Below are positions 24,239-33,024 of a DNA stretch of 64,000 bases, piece by piece (within the stretch, counting starts at the first letter, position 1; each line of letters starts with the position of its first letter). The stretch spans positions 42,017-106,016 of the forward strand of contig NZ_JAAOCA010000025.1 of NCBI RefSeq assembly GCF_014694385.1, written 5' to 3'. A program made the translations under genes and the position numbers. This DNA is from Pseudomonas typographi (GTDB lineage: Bacteria; Pseudomonadota; Gammaproteobacteria; Pseudomonadales; Pseudomonadaceae). The notes under the pieces were generated by a model that was not told the origin of the DNA, did no database searches, and saw only the letters and a program-made list of their open reading frames with translations.

Positions 24239-26835
24239 CAGTTCGTAACACTCAAGTGGCCATTACCGATAACTTTTCCGTCTTGCAACGTTTGGAAATT
24301 AGCTTGTACCCCTGTCGGATTATATTGAGCTGGGGTATTGGGTTTTATCGTTGGTGGTCTATACACACGTGTCCCATCAGCACTAATAAAGCCCCCAGGA
24401 ACACCCGAGATAGGCCTAGCACCATCACCAACCCAAGTCTTACCCAACTGATTAGCTTCGGAAGATGTGCCTTGACCTATAGAGAAGTTCGGATTTTTCG
24501 TTCCACTGCCATTCACAGCAGCCGCCAATCTTGAGTCCTGGGCCGCAATATTGCTCAGGTTTTCTTGTATCAGTTGATCCTTCAGCTTTGGATACAAGGC
24601 CGCATTTTCAGCCTCGGAGCTAGCAGCTCCACCTTTTGCACCTATAGACCCTTCTAATACCGCACCCTCAGCGATGCCTCCGACCAACCCTCCGCCTACG
24701 ACGCCGGATTCATTCAGGAAGTTCCGCAGCCACACATTATGCGCTGCCGCCATCTCATTAGAATTGGTATCGAAGAAATGTTCAATAATCTCCTGTTCAT
24801 TGGCCGACCATCCGCCCGCGCTATCCAGCGCGCCCAGCGCAGTTTCGCCGGCCAAAAGCGCGGAAAGCTGAACGTTGCACCCTGCTTCCCCCGACGCCTG
24901 ACAATCGTATAGCTTGGCCCCGCCTTTGCGGTCGCTGATCACTTGATATTCGGTTTTCAGCTGTTGCCGGCATCCTTCCGGATCTGAACTCGTACGGCAG
25001 TCGAGCAACGCTTTCTCAAGCGCATCAACTTCCTCATGGTTGAGATAGTTATATGCCGTCGCACTGCCCGCTACCGCTGCGCCCACCTGCAAGTCCTGCC
25101 CATCCCCCCCCTCCAACGCAGCCGTCAGCACACCGACCAACTGCGAGTTCATGACCAACAGCCGCCCCTTCTCATCGGCCGTCATACCCACATACTGCTT
25201 GGCCAGGGTATCAACCAGTGCTTCGTTCACACCCGCGGCCAGCGCGCCTGTCTTGAAATCGCCGCCCAATGCCTCGGCGGCCAGGCCACCCACAATCGCA
25301 TGTAGGCCGATCTTGGCGAGGCTGCCGTTTTCCAGGCCCGTATCGCCTACCCAGTTGAACCCCGCAGCCATAAAGGTATTGGCCAACGTTTGCTGTAAGG
25401 CATCCCCCAGGCTGCCACATTGCCCCAGTGCTTGGTTGAGCACGGCCGAGGTGGTGTTTTGCAGCGCCTGGTTGGCCGCGAACTGGCCAATGCCGCTCCA
25501 CGTGCCCAACCCACCTCCAACGACCTTGCCGCTGTTCGCCAACAGGTTGGAGCCGGCATTGCCTGCCTCTCCCGGCAAGGTACTGGCGCCGGTCTGTGTG
25601 CTGGTCCACTTGTCGTACAGCCCCGCCGTGAGCCCGGCGGTCAGGCCCGCGACGGCATAACCTTTCAATGCATCGCTGGAGGTGATTTCTCTGAGCACCG
25701 CGCCCACATCACCCCGGTTATTGAGAGTACTTACCGCCGCCCCACTCGCCGCGGAAGTAATGGCTGCCGTCGCCGCCGCGTTGGCCCAGCCTGCCGCCGT
25801 GGTAGCCGAAGCCGTGGCCCACACTGAAGTAGCAGCGGTCGTGCCGGTGGCGCCTGCCGTGCCCGCCAGGAAGGTGCTGGCCGCACCGGCGGTGAAATAC
25901 GCCACCACAATGGCTATCGCCAACTGCGCCCCCACCCCCAGCCCCGACTGGCTGTACTTGAACGAATCGTGAATCTCCTTCACCTGCCGCCAGTCCACGT
26001 CACCTCGCGTTTCGGCGTCCTTAAGCCATGCGAGGTTCGGGTCGGCCTGTACCATCGCATCGATGATCTGGCTGACGCTTTGTTGGTTTACCTCCTTGAT
26101 GTCGATGGCGACCCCTTGCGCGGCTTCGATCATTACCTGGCCTTGGGCGATCATCTCGCTCTGCCGCAACGTCTCGTCAGTACTGCCTTTCCCACTCGCA
26201 CTGGCCCACGCCAGGCTGCTGCTGCTCTTCTCGTGGCTTTCCTGGTGGAGGTCTTTCACACCTTCGAAAGTCACGGCGCCGCCGCTGCTGATGGCCAGGT
26301 CGCCGCCGCTTTGCAGCTTGGCCGCTTGGTAGGTTTGGTCGCTGCCGCTGACCAGCAGCAGGTCGCCGCCGGTGGTGATTTCGCTGCCGATATTCACGAC
26401 GTCGGTGACTTCGTCGCGTTTGGTTTCCCTGCTGCCGAAGCTGCCCTTTTTGTTTTTGTCGTAAAGCGAGTAGTCCGTGTCTTGCGCGGCCAGCAGGTCC
26501 AGCTTGCCGCCGGCGACCAGGTAGGCTTCGTCGCCGGCGGTGATGCGGCTGGAGATCACCGCCAGGTCTTGCCCGGCGCTGAGGGTTACGCTGCCGCCCG
26601 CGGTTAGGTCGGTGGCCACTTGGCTTACGTGGTCTTGCTCGGTGGTGAGCTTTTTGCTTTTAGACAGGTAATGGTCTTCGTTCGCGGCGGCGCTGAGGGT
26701 CAGGTCTTCGGTCGCGGCCATGCTGATGTCGCGCGTGGCGTCGAGCTGGCTGGCGATGGCGCTGATGTCACGGCCCGCGTCGATGGACAGGTCACGGCCG
26801 GCGCTGACGCTGGCGCTGAGTTGGGTAACGTGAGA
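24238..26835 (-). pseudogene. Two-partner secretion exoprotein (FhaB/CdiA-like), C-terminal remnant with toxin tip
   Basis: About 865 codons remain of a protein normally several thousand long. Order: hemagglutinin repeats (LSASVSAGRDLSIDAGRDIS and similar, with GGDLLLVSGSDQTYQAAKLQ), an Ala-rich DUF637-like region (about 25300-26000), pre-toxin segment GAKGGAASS...NLSNIAAQ, then the tip SADGTRVYRPPTIKP...GVQANFQTLQ...GNGHLSVTN. The tip resembles RNase-like polymorphic toxin ends; the family is not certain. The signal peptide and TPS secretion domain are missing: the frame begins at a deletion junction near 26835 and is out of frame with the joined transporter fragment. Confidence 0.85.
24542..24642 (-). 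repeat. 101-bp pre-toxin segment, parent copy
   Basis: Counterpart of 22864-22964, 99 of 101 identical (two adjacent-region mismatches change Glu to Gly after AASS). Lies inside the exoprotein, just before the toxin tip, and is the likely homology used to swap toxin cassettes. Confidence 0.8.
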
Positions 26836-27511
26836 GGGATACCCGCCAAGGCTCGGCGGGGGTGTTGTTGACCTGTACCCGGCTACCGCCAACGTGTTCG
26901 CCGGGCACCAGGTCCATTTTCACTTGATTGGAGGGCAGCCGGTTGAGCTGGTCAACCATCTGCTCCACCGCCCGCAAGTTGAGCAGGTCACCCGGCGCGC
27001 CGGGGAACGCCATCGCCAACTCGCGCGCGGTCAAGCCGCTACCCTGCCCCGGCACCAAGCCCTCCAGCCGCCCCTCGACGATGCGCACCACCAACCGCCC
27101 GCTGGCCAACCCCTGCTGCGGCAAGTAGGCGCGGCTGGTCACCAGGCCACGGCTGATATACAGGTCGGTAATCGTCGTGAGCAAGCCGTTCAGCTCGGCT
27201 ACCCCAAGGCACTGCCCTACATAGGGTTCGACCAGGCGGCGCTGGTCGGCGGGGGACAAGCGCGTGGCCCCTTCAAGGGCCACTTCATGGATCACAAAAC
27301 AACGGGGCGACGCGGGCAACTGCGGCGTTTGTGGGGCCTGCTCTTGGCCGGGCAGGTGCTGCAAGTCTTCGAGGCGGCGCTGCTGTTCGTCGAGCAACCG
27401 CTGTTGGCGCTCGCGCAGTAGGTCTTGCTCACCGGGCAAAGGCGCCGCGTGGGCGGCCGCGCTCAACAAGCAGGCAACCAGCCAGGCGAAGTGAAAAAAC
27501 AATCGATCCAT
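26832..27511 (-). pseudogene. Two-partner secretion outer-membrane transporter (TpsB/ShlB-like), N-terminal remnant
   Basis: Starts at ATG 27511 with a signal peptide (about 1-22, LLSAAAHAA), a Gln/Arg/Glu-rich linker helix and POTRA domains (CFVIHEVALEGATRLSPADQ, GLVTSRAYLPQQGLASG), ending in the conserved GEHVGGSRVQVNNTPAEPW. The ~330-residue barrel that should follow is gone; after WRVSLSRYP the frame enters exoprotein DNA in another frame and stops at 26792. It cannot form a pore. Confidence 0.85.
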
Positions 27512-27643
27512 GTGCGTCCGTGCGATGGCAAAATGGTGGCACTCGGAAGACGCCATGGTAGAAAGGCCCACCTATTGACGTCAACATTTTGTTACACCGC
27601 TTGTCGGTCTGGATACAATTCATGGAACTATTTTCGGCCATAC

Positions 27644-28528
27644 CTATCGCTGCATGAGCAGCCGCGCGAACGCCTCCACCATGGCCGGCGGCTCACCCTT
27701 ACGCTGCACCAGCCAAATCGCCGTTTGCGCACCGTCGTCGAGCAAAGGCCGGTACACCACCCCGCCGATGCGCATCCAGTGATACGACGCCGGCAGTACC
27801 GACACCCCTAGCCCTGCAGACACCAGGCCGATGATGGTCATCGGTTCGCTGGCTTCCTGGGAGAAGCGCGGGCTGAACCCGGCGTTGCGCGCCAGTTGCA
27901 GCAGTTGGGCGTACACGCTGCTGCCATAATTGCGCGGGAAGAACACGAACGGCTCATTGGCCAGGGCGGCCAGGGCGATGCCGGCTTCGCTGCCTTCGGC
28001 TAAAGGGTGGCCGGCGCTGAGCACGGCCACCAAGGGTTCGCGAAACAGCTCGGCCATCTCCACCGAGGCCGGCAACGGCACGGGCCGGGTCAGGCCCACA
28101 TCCACATCCCCGGCTGCCAGCCGGTCCACCACATCGTGGCTGCTCATTTCCAGCAGGGTCAGTTGCACGGCGGGAAATGCCTGGCGAAAGTGATGGATCG
28201 CCTGGGGGATGGTGGAACTGAAGGGCGCTGACGATGTGAAGCCAACTTTCAGCTCGCCCAGTTCGCCGGCTTGGGCGCGCCGGGCCACGTCGCCGGCCTT
28301 GGTGACTTGGGCCAGCACCTGGCGTGCCTCCTCCAAGAACAACCGCCCGGCCTCAGAAAGCTCCACGCGGCGGTTGTTGCGGTTGAACAGGCGCACGCCC
28401 AATTGGGCTTCAAGTGCTTGAATTTGCTGGCTCAGCGGCGGCTGGGAAATCCCCAGTTGGTGAGCGGCGCGGCCGAAGTGCAATTGCTCGGCCACGGCCA
28501 CGAAATAGCGAAAATGCCGCAGCTCCAT
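27644..28528 (-). CDS. LysR-family transcriptional regulator
   Basis: 294 residues: N-terminal winged HTH (1-60; MELRHFRYFVAVAEQLHFGR, ISQPPLSQQIQALEAQLG) and a C-terminal periplasmic-binding-like effector domain (about 90-290). It resembles the CatM/BenM subgroup by its start and QASEPMTIIGLVSAGLGVSV stretch. Divergent to an MFS transporter over a 117-bp gap with a near-palindrome (28552-28564), so it probably controls that gene. Effector unknown. Confidence 0.88.
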   Translation of the reverse strand: MELRHFRYFVAVAEQLHFGRAAHQLGISQPPLSQQIQALEAQLGVRLFNRNNRRVELSEAGRLFLEEARQVLAQVTKAGDVARRAQAGELGELKVGFTSSAPFSSTIPQAIHHFRQAFPAVQLTLLEMSSHDVVDRLAAGDVDVGLTRPVPLPASVEMAELFREPLVAVLSAGHPLAEGSEAGIALAALANEPFVFFPRNYGSSVYAQLLQLARNAGFSPRFSQEASEPMTIIGLVSAGLGVSVLPASYHWMRIGGVVYRPLLDDGAQTAIWLVQRKGEPPAMVEAFARLLMQR

Positions 28529-28551
28529 AGCCCCTCCATTAAGTCGTACAG

Positions 28552-28575
28552 CCTATTAATTAGGTCGAATAATAT
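28552..28575. promoter_or_regulatory. Candidate LysR operator and MFS -10 box
   Basis: CCTATTAATTAGG (28552-28564) is palindromic except for one pair near the centre, and TAATAT at 28570-28575 could be the -10 of the MFS gene. Position between divergent genes is typical for LysR control. Confidence 0.4.
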
Positions 28576-28645
28576 ATTGGAAGGATAATTCGCCGAGGGC
28601 TATGCTTTTTTCCCGCTGAAACGTAACACTTTGAGGCCATTCCCC

Positions 28646-29902
28646 GTGAAAGCTGCCATCGCGATGCGCGAGCCCCCCCCCACTGCCGCAGAAGCCGCCC
28701 CGCCCGAGGCTTTCATTGAAAAAGGCACGCCGGCCTTCATCCGCACCGTGTTGGCGCTGTTCGCCGGCGGTTTTGCCACCTTCATCTTGCTGTATTGCGT
28801 GCAGCCGTTGATGCCGATCCTGTCCCGGGAATTTTCTATCAATGCGGCGCAGAGCAGCCTGGTGTTATCAGTGGCCACGGGCTTAATGGCGGTCGGCCTG
28901 TTGGTGACCGGGCCGGTGTCGGACGCGATCGGGCGCAAGCCGGTGATGGTTGCGGCGCTGTTTTGCGCGGCCTTGTGCACCCTGGTGGGCGCGGTAGTGC
29001 CCAGTTGGCACGGCATTTTGCTGATGCGCGCGCTGGTGGGGTTATCGCTGAGCGGCCTGGCCGCCGTGGGCATGACCTACCTGAGCGAAGAAATCCACCC
29101 GCAGCACATCGGCTTGGCCATGGGCCTGTACATCGGTGGCAACGCCATTGGCGGCATGAGCGGGCGCTTGATCACCGGGGTGCTGGTGGACTTTGCCAGT
29201 TGGCGGGTGGCGATGGTGGTGATCGGCACCTTGGCATTGGCCGCCGCCATCGTGTTCGCCAAATGGTTGCCGGCCTCGCGCAACTTTCGCCCGCACCGCT
29301 TGAACCCGCGCAGCCTGGTAGACGGCTTTACCGTACACTTCAAGGACGCCGGGTTGCCTTGGTTGTTTCTCGAAGGCTTCCTATTGATGGGCAGCTTCGT
29401 CACCCTGTTCAACTACATCGGTTATCGCCTGCTCGCCGAGCCATACCACATGAGCCAGGCCGTGGTGGGGTTGCTGTCGGTGGTGTACCTGGTGGGCATT
29501 TACAGCTCGGCGCATGTGGGCGCGCTGGCCGACAAATACGGCCGGCGCACGGCGTTCTGGGTGTCGATCCTGGTGATGGCCGCAGGCCTGGTGCTGACCC
29601 TGGCGCAGCCATTAGCGGTGGTGCTGCCCGGTATGCTGCTGTTCACCTTTGGTTTTTTTGGTGCGCATTCGGTGGCCAGTAGCTGGATCGGCCGGCGCGC
29701 CGTGCGTGCCAAGGGCCAGGCCTCTTCGCTGTACCTGTTCTGCTATTACGTAGGGTCCAGCGTGGCCGGCACCTTCGGTGGGCTGGCGTACCATGAGGGC
29801 GGTTGGAACGGCGTGGGCGCGTTCATCGGCGCGCTGCTGCTAGCCGCCTTCGTGGTAGCGCTGAAGCTGGCGAAGCTGCCCACCACGGCCACAGACGCTT
29901 AG
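28646..29902 (+). CDS. MFS transporter (YnfM/YybF-like)
   Basis: About 418 residues with 12 hydrophobic segments. MFS features: FILLYCVQPLMPILSREF in TM1, GPVSDAIGRKPVMVAALF (motif A) and MRALVGLSLSGLAAVGMTYL. The GTG at 28646 after TGAGG is chosen; TTG 28631 and ATG 28664 are alternatives. Likely exports a small molecule sensed by the divergent LysR regulator. Overlaps the convergent OB-fold gene by 4 bp. Confidence 0.85.
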   Translation: MKAAIAMREPPPTAAEAAPPEAFIEKGTPAFIRTVLALFAGGFATFILLYCVQPLMPILSREFSINAAQSSLVLSVATGLMAVGLLVTGPVSDAIGRKPVMVAALFCAALCTLVGAVVPSWHGILLMRALVGLSLSGLAAVGMTYLSEEIHPQHIGLAMGLYIGGNAIGGMSGRLITGVLVDFASWRVAMVVIGTLALAAAIVFAKWLPASRNFRPHRLNPRSLVDGFTVHFKDAGLPWLFLEGFLLMGSFVTLFNYIGYRLLAEPYHMSQAVVGLLSVVYLVGIYSSAHVGALADKYGRRTAFWVSILVMAAGLVLTLAQPLAVVLPGMLLFTFGFFGAHSVASSWIGRRAVRAKGQASSLYLFCYYVGSSVAGTFGGLAYHEGGWNGVGAFIGALLLAAFVVALKLAKLPTTATDA

Positions 29903-30252
29903 TTCACAAGCTCTACGCGCTCCACGTCGATCTCGCGGCTGGTGAGGTCTTTATCCACTTCACCGTGCAAGCGAACCCGGGTGGTTTCGCTGACCGCCGC
30001 GCCAGCGGGCCATTGGTCGTGCTCAATCTCGGCGTGGATGCTACCGGTCGCATCGCGGAACTCGTAGGTGTCGCCTTTAACCTTTTGCACCAGGTTGCCG
30101 ATCAACACCACCGGGGCGTCATCCGACGCCTGCAGGGCGCCGGCCACGGTGGTGATGTTACCGGCGTTCGGCCCGGTGTAACCGGTACTGGCGGCCACGG
30201 CGGTGCCCGTGAGCAACGACGCGAAGGCGATGGCAAAAAACTGCTTTTTCAT
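29899..30252 (-). CDS. YgiW/YdeI-type periplasmic OB-fold protein
   Basis: 117 residues with a signal peptide (1-20, SLLTGTAVAA) and a BOF (bacterial OB-fold) domain: APVVLIGNLVQKVKGDTYEF, IHAEIEHDQWPAG and RVRLHGEVDKD. Homologues act in stress tolerance or biofilm signalling; the ligand is unknown. It lies downstream of hemE on the same strand after 63 bp. Confidence 0.85.
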   Translation of the reverse strand: MKKQFFAIAFASLLTGTAVAASTGYTGPNAGNITTVAGALQASDDAPVVLIGNLVQKVKGDTYEFRDATGSIHAEIEHDQWPAGAAVSETTRVRLHGEVDKDLTSREIDVERVELVN

Positions 30253-30315
30253 GCTTGGAACCCCATTGTGCTGGAAACGATGGGGGCAGGTTACAGCGCG
30301 AGGCTGAAGCCAGGC

Positions 30316-31380
30316 TTAATGGTGGTATTGCCCGGACAACTCATGCACCGCCTCGATAAAGGCCCCAGCATGGGCGGGGTCTACCTCAGGGGTGATGCCA
30401 TGGCCCAGGTTGAATACATGGCCGCTGCCGTGGCCGTAGCTGGCCAGTATGCGCGCCACTTCGGCGCGAATCGCCGCAGGCTTGGCATAAAGCACGCTCG
30501 GGTCCATGTTGCCCTGCAGCGCGACCTTCGCACCCACCCGCTGGCGCGCTTCGCCGAGGTCGCAGGTCCAGTCCAGGCCCAGGGCATCGGCACCGGCGTC
30601 GGCGATTTTCTCAAGCCACAGCCCGCCGTTCTTGGTGAACAGAATAACCGGCACCGGCCGGCCTTCATGCTCACGCACCAAGCCGGCGACGATCTTGCGC
30701 ATGTACGCCAGGGAAAACACCTCATAGGCCGCTGAAGAGAGGCTGCCGCCCCAGGTGTCGAAAATCTGCACCGCCTGGGCACCAGCGCGGATTTGCCCGT
30801 TGAGGTAGGCCGTTACCGCTTGGGCGAGTTTGTCGAGCAGCAGGTGCAGCGCCTCGGGCGTGTCGTAGAGCATCGCTTTGGTTTTGCGAAAGTCCTTGGA
30901 CGAACCACCTTCGACCATGTAAGTGGCCAAGGTCCATGGGCTGCCTGAAAAACCAATCAGTGGCACACGGCCGCCCAGCTCATGGCGGATGGTGCGGACC
31001 GCGTCCATCACATAGCCGAGGTCTTTGTTCGCGTCTGGCACCTGCAGCGCCTCGATGTCGGCCGGGGTGTCGATGACCTTGCGAAAACGTGGGCCCTCAC
31101 CGGTTTCGAAGTACAGGCCCTGGCCCATGGCATCGGGGATGGTGAGGATGTCGGAAAACAAGATGGCCGCATCGAGCGGGTAACGCTCCAGCGGTTGCAG
31201 GGTCACCTCGCAGGCGAACGCCGGGTTCTTGCACAAGCTCATGAAGTCGCCGGCCTTGGCACGGCTGGCGCGATACTCCGGCAGGTAGCGGCCGGCTTGG
31301 CGCATCATCCATACGGGGGTAACGTCCACCGGCTGCTTGAGCAGGGCACGAAGGAAACGGTCGTTCTTCAGGGCAGTCAT
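30316..31380 (-). CDS. hemE: Uroporphyrinogen decarboxylase
   Basis: Cytosolic heme-pathway enzyme converting uroporphyrinogen III to coproporphyrinogen III. The 354 residues contain the N-terminal signature PVWMMRQAGRYLPEYR, the catalytic-Asp region ILFSDILTIPDAMG, GFSGSPWTLATYMVEGG and a C-terminal FNLGHGI. ATG at 31380 is chosen over upstream in-frame codons since it gives the family N-terminus (MTALKNDRFLRALL). Separated from gltD by a strong terminator. Confidence 0.97.
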   Translation of the reverse strand: MTALKNDRFLRALLKQPVDVTPVWMMRQAGRYLPEYRASRAKAGDFMSLCKNPAFACEVTLQPLERYPLDAAILFSDILTIPDAMGQGLYFETGEGPRFRKVIDTPADIEALQVPDANKDLGYVMDAVRTIRHELGGRVPLIGFSGSPWTLATYMVEGGSSKDFRKTKAMLYDTPEALHLLLDKLAQAVTAYLNGQIRAGAQAVQIFDTWGGSLSSAAYEVFSLAYMRKIVAGLVREHEGRPVPVILFTKNGGLWLEKIADAGADALGLDWTCDLGEARQRVGAKVALQGNMDPSVLYAKPAAIRAEVARILASYGHGSGHVFNLGHGITPEVDPAHAGAFIEAVHELSGQYHH

Positions 31381-31429
31381 AACGGCATCCGGCAGGGTTG
31401 TGCCGGGCATTTTCGCAGACCCTCGCGCA

Positions 31430-31456
31430 AAAGGCACGGCGCCGGGCCGTGCCTTT
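31430..31456 (-). terminator. Terminator after gltD
   Basis: Perfect 11-bp arms AAAGGCACGGC and GCCGTGCCTTT with a 5-base loop; on the minus strand followed by a short T-run. Lies 26-52 bp beyond the gltD stop. Confidence 0.8.
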
Positions 31457-31481
31457 GCTCAATGGCCGCCATTGAGAGCGG

Positions 31482-32903
31482 TCATAGTCCCAGGTAGTCG
31501 AGGATGCCTTCGGCCGCCGTGCGGCCTTCGTAGATCGCGGTCACCACCAAGTCCGAGCCACGCACCATGTCGCCACCGGCGAAAATTTTCGGGTTGCTGG
31601 TTTGGTGCTTGAACGCGCCGCCTTCGCCCGGGGCCACCACGCGGCCTTGGCTGTCGGTGCCAATGCCGTGCTGCTCGAACCACGGCGCCGGGCTGGGGCG
31701 AAAGCCGAAGGCGATCACGACCGCGTCAGCCGGCAGAATCTCTTCAGAGCCCGGGATCGGCTCCGGGCTGCGGCGCCCGCGGGCATCCGGCTCGCCCAGG
31801 CGGGTTTCGACCACCTTCACGCCCTCGACCTTGTCTTCGCCCACGATGGCGATCGGCTGGCGATTGTAGAGGAACTTCACGCCCTCTTCCTTGGCGTTCC
31901 TCACCTCTTTGCGCGAACCGGGCATGTTGGCTTCGTCACGGCGGTAGGCACAGGTCACGCTCTTGGCGCCCTGGCGGATCGAGGTGCGGTTGCAGTCCAT
32001 TGCGGTGTCACCGCCGCCGAGCACCACCACCCGCTTGCCTTTCATGTCTACGAAATGCTCAGGGGCCTTTTCAAAGCCCAGGTTGCGGTTAACGTTGGCG
32101 ATCAGAAAATCCAGTGCGTCGTGCACACCGGGCAGGTCTTCGCCCGGGAACCCGCCCTTCATGTAGGTGTAGGTGCCCATGCCCATGAACACGGCGTCGT
32201 ATTCAGCGAGCAGTTGCTCCACGGTCACGTCCTTGCCCACCTCGGTGTTCAGGCGGAACTCGATGCCCATGCCAGTGAACACCTCGCGCCGGTTGCTTAG
32301 CACGGTTTTTTCCAGCTTGAACTCGGGGATGCCGAACGTCAGCAGGCCGCCGATTTCCGGGTTCTTGTCGAACACCACCGGGGCCACGCCAGCGCGCACC
32401 AGCACGTCGGCGCAACCCAGGCCCGCCGGGCCTGCGCCAATCACCGCGACACGCTTGCCGGTGGGCACCACCCGCGACATGTCGGGGCGCCAGCCCATGG
32501 CGAAGGCGGTGTCGGTGATGTATTTCTCGACCGAACCGATGGTCACCGCGCCGAAGCCGTCGTTAAGGGTACATGCGCCCTCGCACAGGCGGTCTTGCGG
32601 GCATACGCGGCCGCACACTTCCGGCAGGGTATTGGTTTGGTGCGACAGCTCCGCCGCCGCCAGGATGTTGCCTTCGGAAACCAGCTTCAACCAATTGGGT
32701 ATGAAGTTATGGACCGGGCATTTCCACTCGCAATAGGGGTTGCCGCAACCCAGGCAACGGTGCGATTGGTCGGCCGACTGCTGGGGCTTGAAGGGTTCGT
32801 AGATTTCGACGAACTCCTTCTTGCGCTGGCGCAGTAGTTTTTTCTTCGGGTCTTTGCGCCCCACCTCGATGAACTGGAAGTCGTTACTCAAGCGTTCGGA
32901 CAT
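31482..32903 (-). CDS. gltD: Glutamate synthase (NADPH) small subunit
   Basis: 473-residue FAD flavoprotein that feeds NADPH electrons to GltB. N-terminal cysteine clusters CLGCGNPYCEWKCPVHN and CGRVCPQDRLCEGAC bind 4Fe-4S; two Rossmann motifs follow, VAVIGAGPAGLGCAD (FAD) and VVVLGGGDTAMDC (NADPH). Together with gltB it makes glutamate from glutamine and 2-oxoglutarate. It is second in the gltBD operon after a 121-bp gap. Confidence 0.97.
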   Translation of the reverse strand: MSERLSNDFQFIEVGRKDPKKKLLRQRKKEFVEIYEPFKPQQSADQSHRCLGCGNPYCEWKCPVHNFIPNWLKLVSEGNILAAAELSHQTNTLPEVCGRVCPQDRLCEGACTLNDGFGAVTIGSVEKYITDTAFAMGWRPDMSRVVPTGKRVAVIGAGPAGLGCADVLVRAGVAPVVFDKNPEIGGLLTFGIPEFKLEKTVLSNRREVFTGMGIEFRLNTEVGKDVTVEQLLAEYDAVFMGMGTYTYMKGGFPGEDLPGVHDALDFLIANVNRNLGFEKAPEHFVDMKGKRVVVLGGGDTAMDCNRTSIRQGAKSVTCAYRRDEANMPGSRKEVRNAKEEGVKFLYNRQPIAIVGEDKVEGVKVVETRLGEPDARGRRSPEPIPGSEEILPADAVVIAFGFRPSPAPWFEQHGIGTDSQGRVVAPGEGGAFKHQTSNPKIFAGGDMVRGSDLVVTAIYEGRTAAEGILDYLGL

Positions 32904-33024
32904 GATTCGCCTCTCGGCGCAACTTCAAGCGTGAAGCTTCAAGCTGCAAACAAAAATTCGGTGTTCTGGGCGGCGCGCCCCAAGCGTGCGCCGTTCAACG
33001 CGCCGCTTGGGGCTTGCCGTAGGT
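32904..33024. other. gltB-gltD intergenic spacer
   Basis: 121 bp containing the direct repeat CTTCAAGC (32923 and 32937) around a GAAGCTTC palindrome, a spacer style often met in Pseudomonas. No separate promoter seen. Confidence 0.35.

Noticed and set aside
29803..30735. 310-codon plus-strand frame over the OB-fold gene and hemE
   Set aside because: Opposite strand has clear signal-peptide and HemE sequences; this frame has no recognisable motif.
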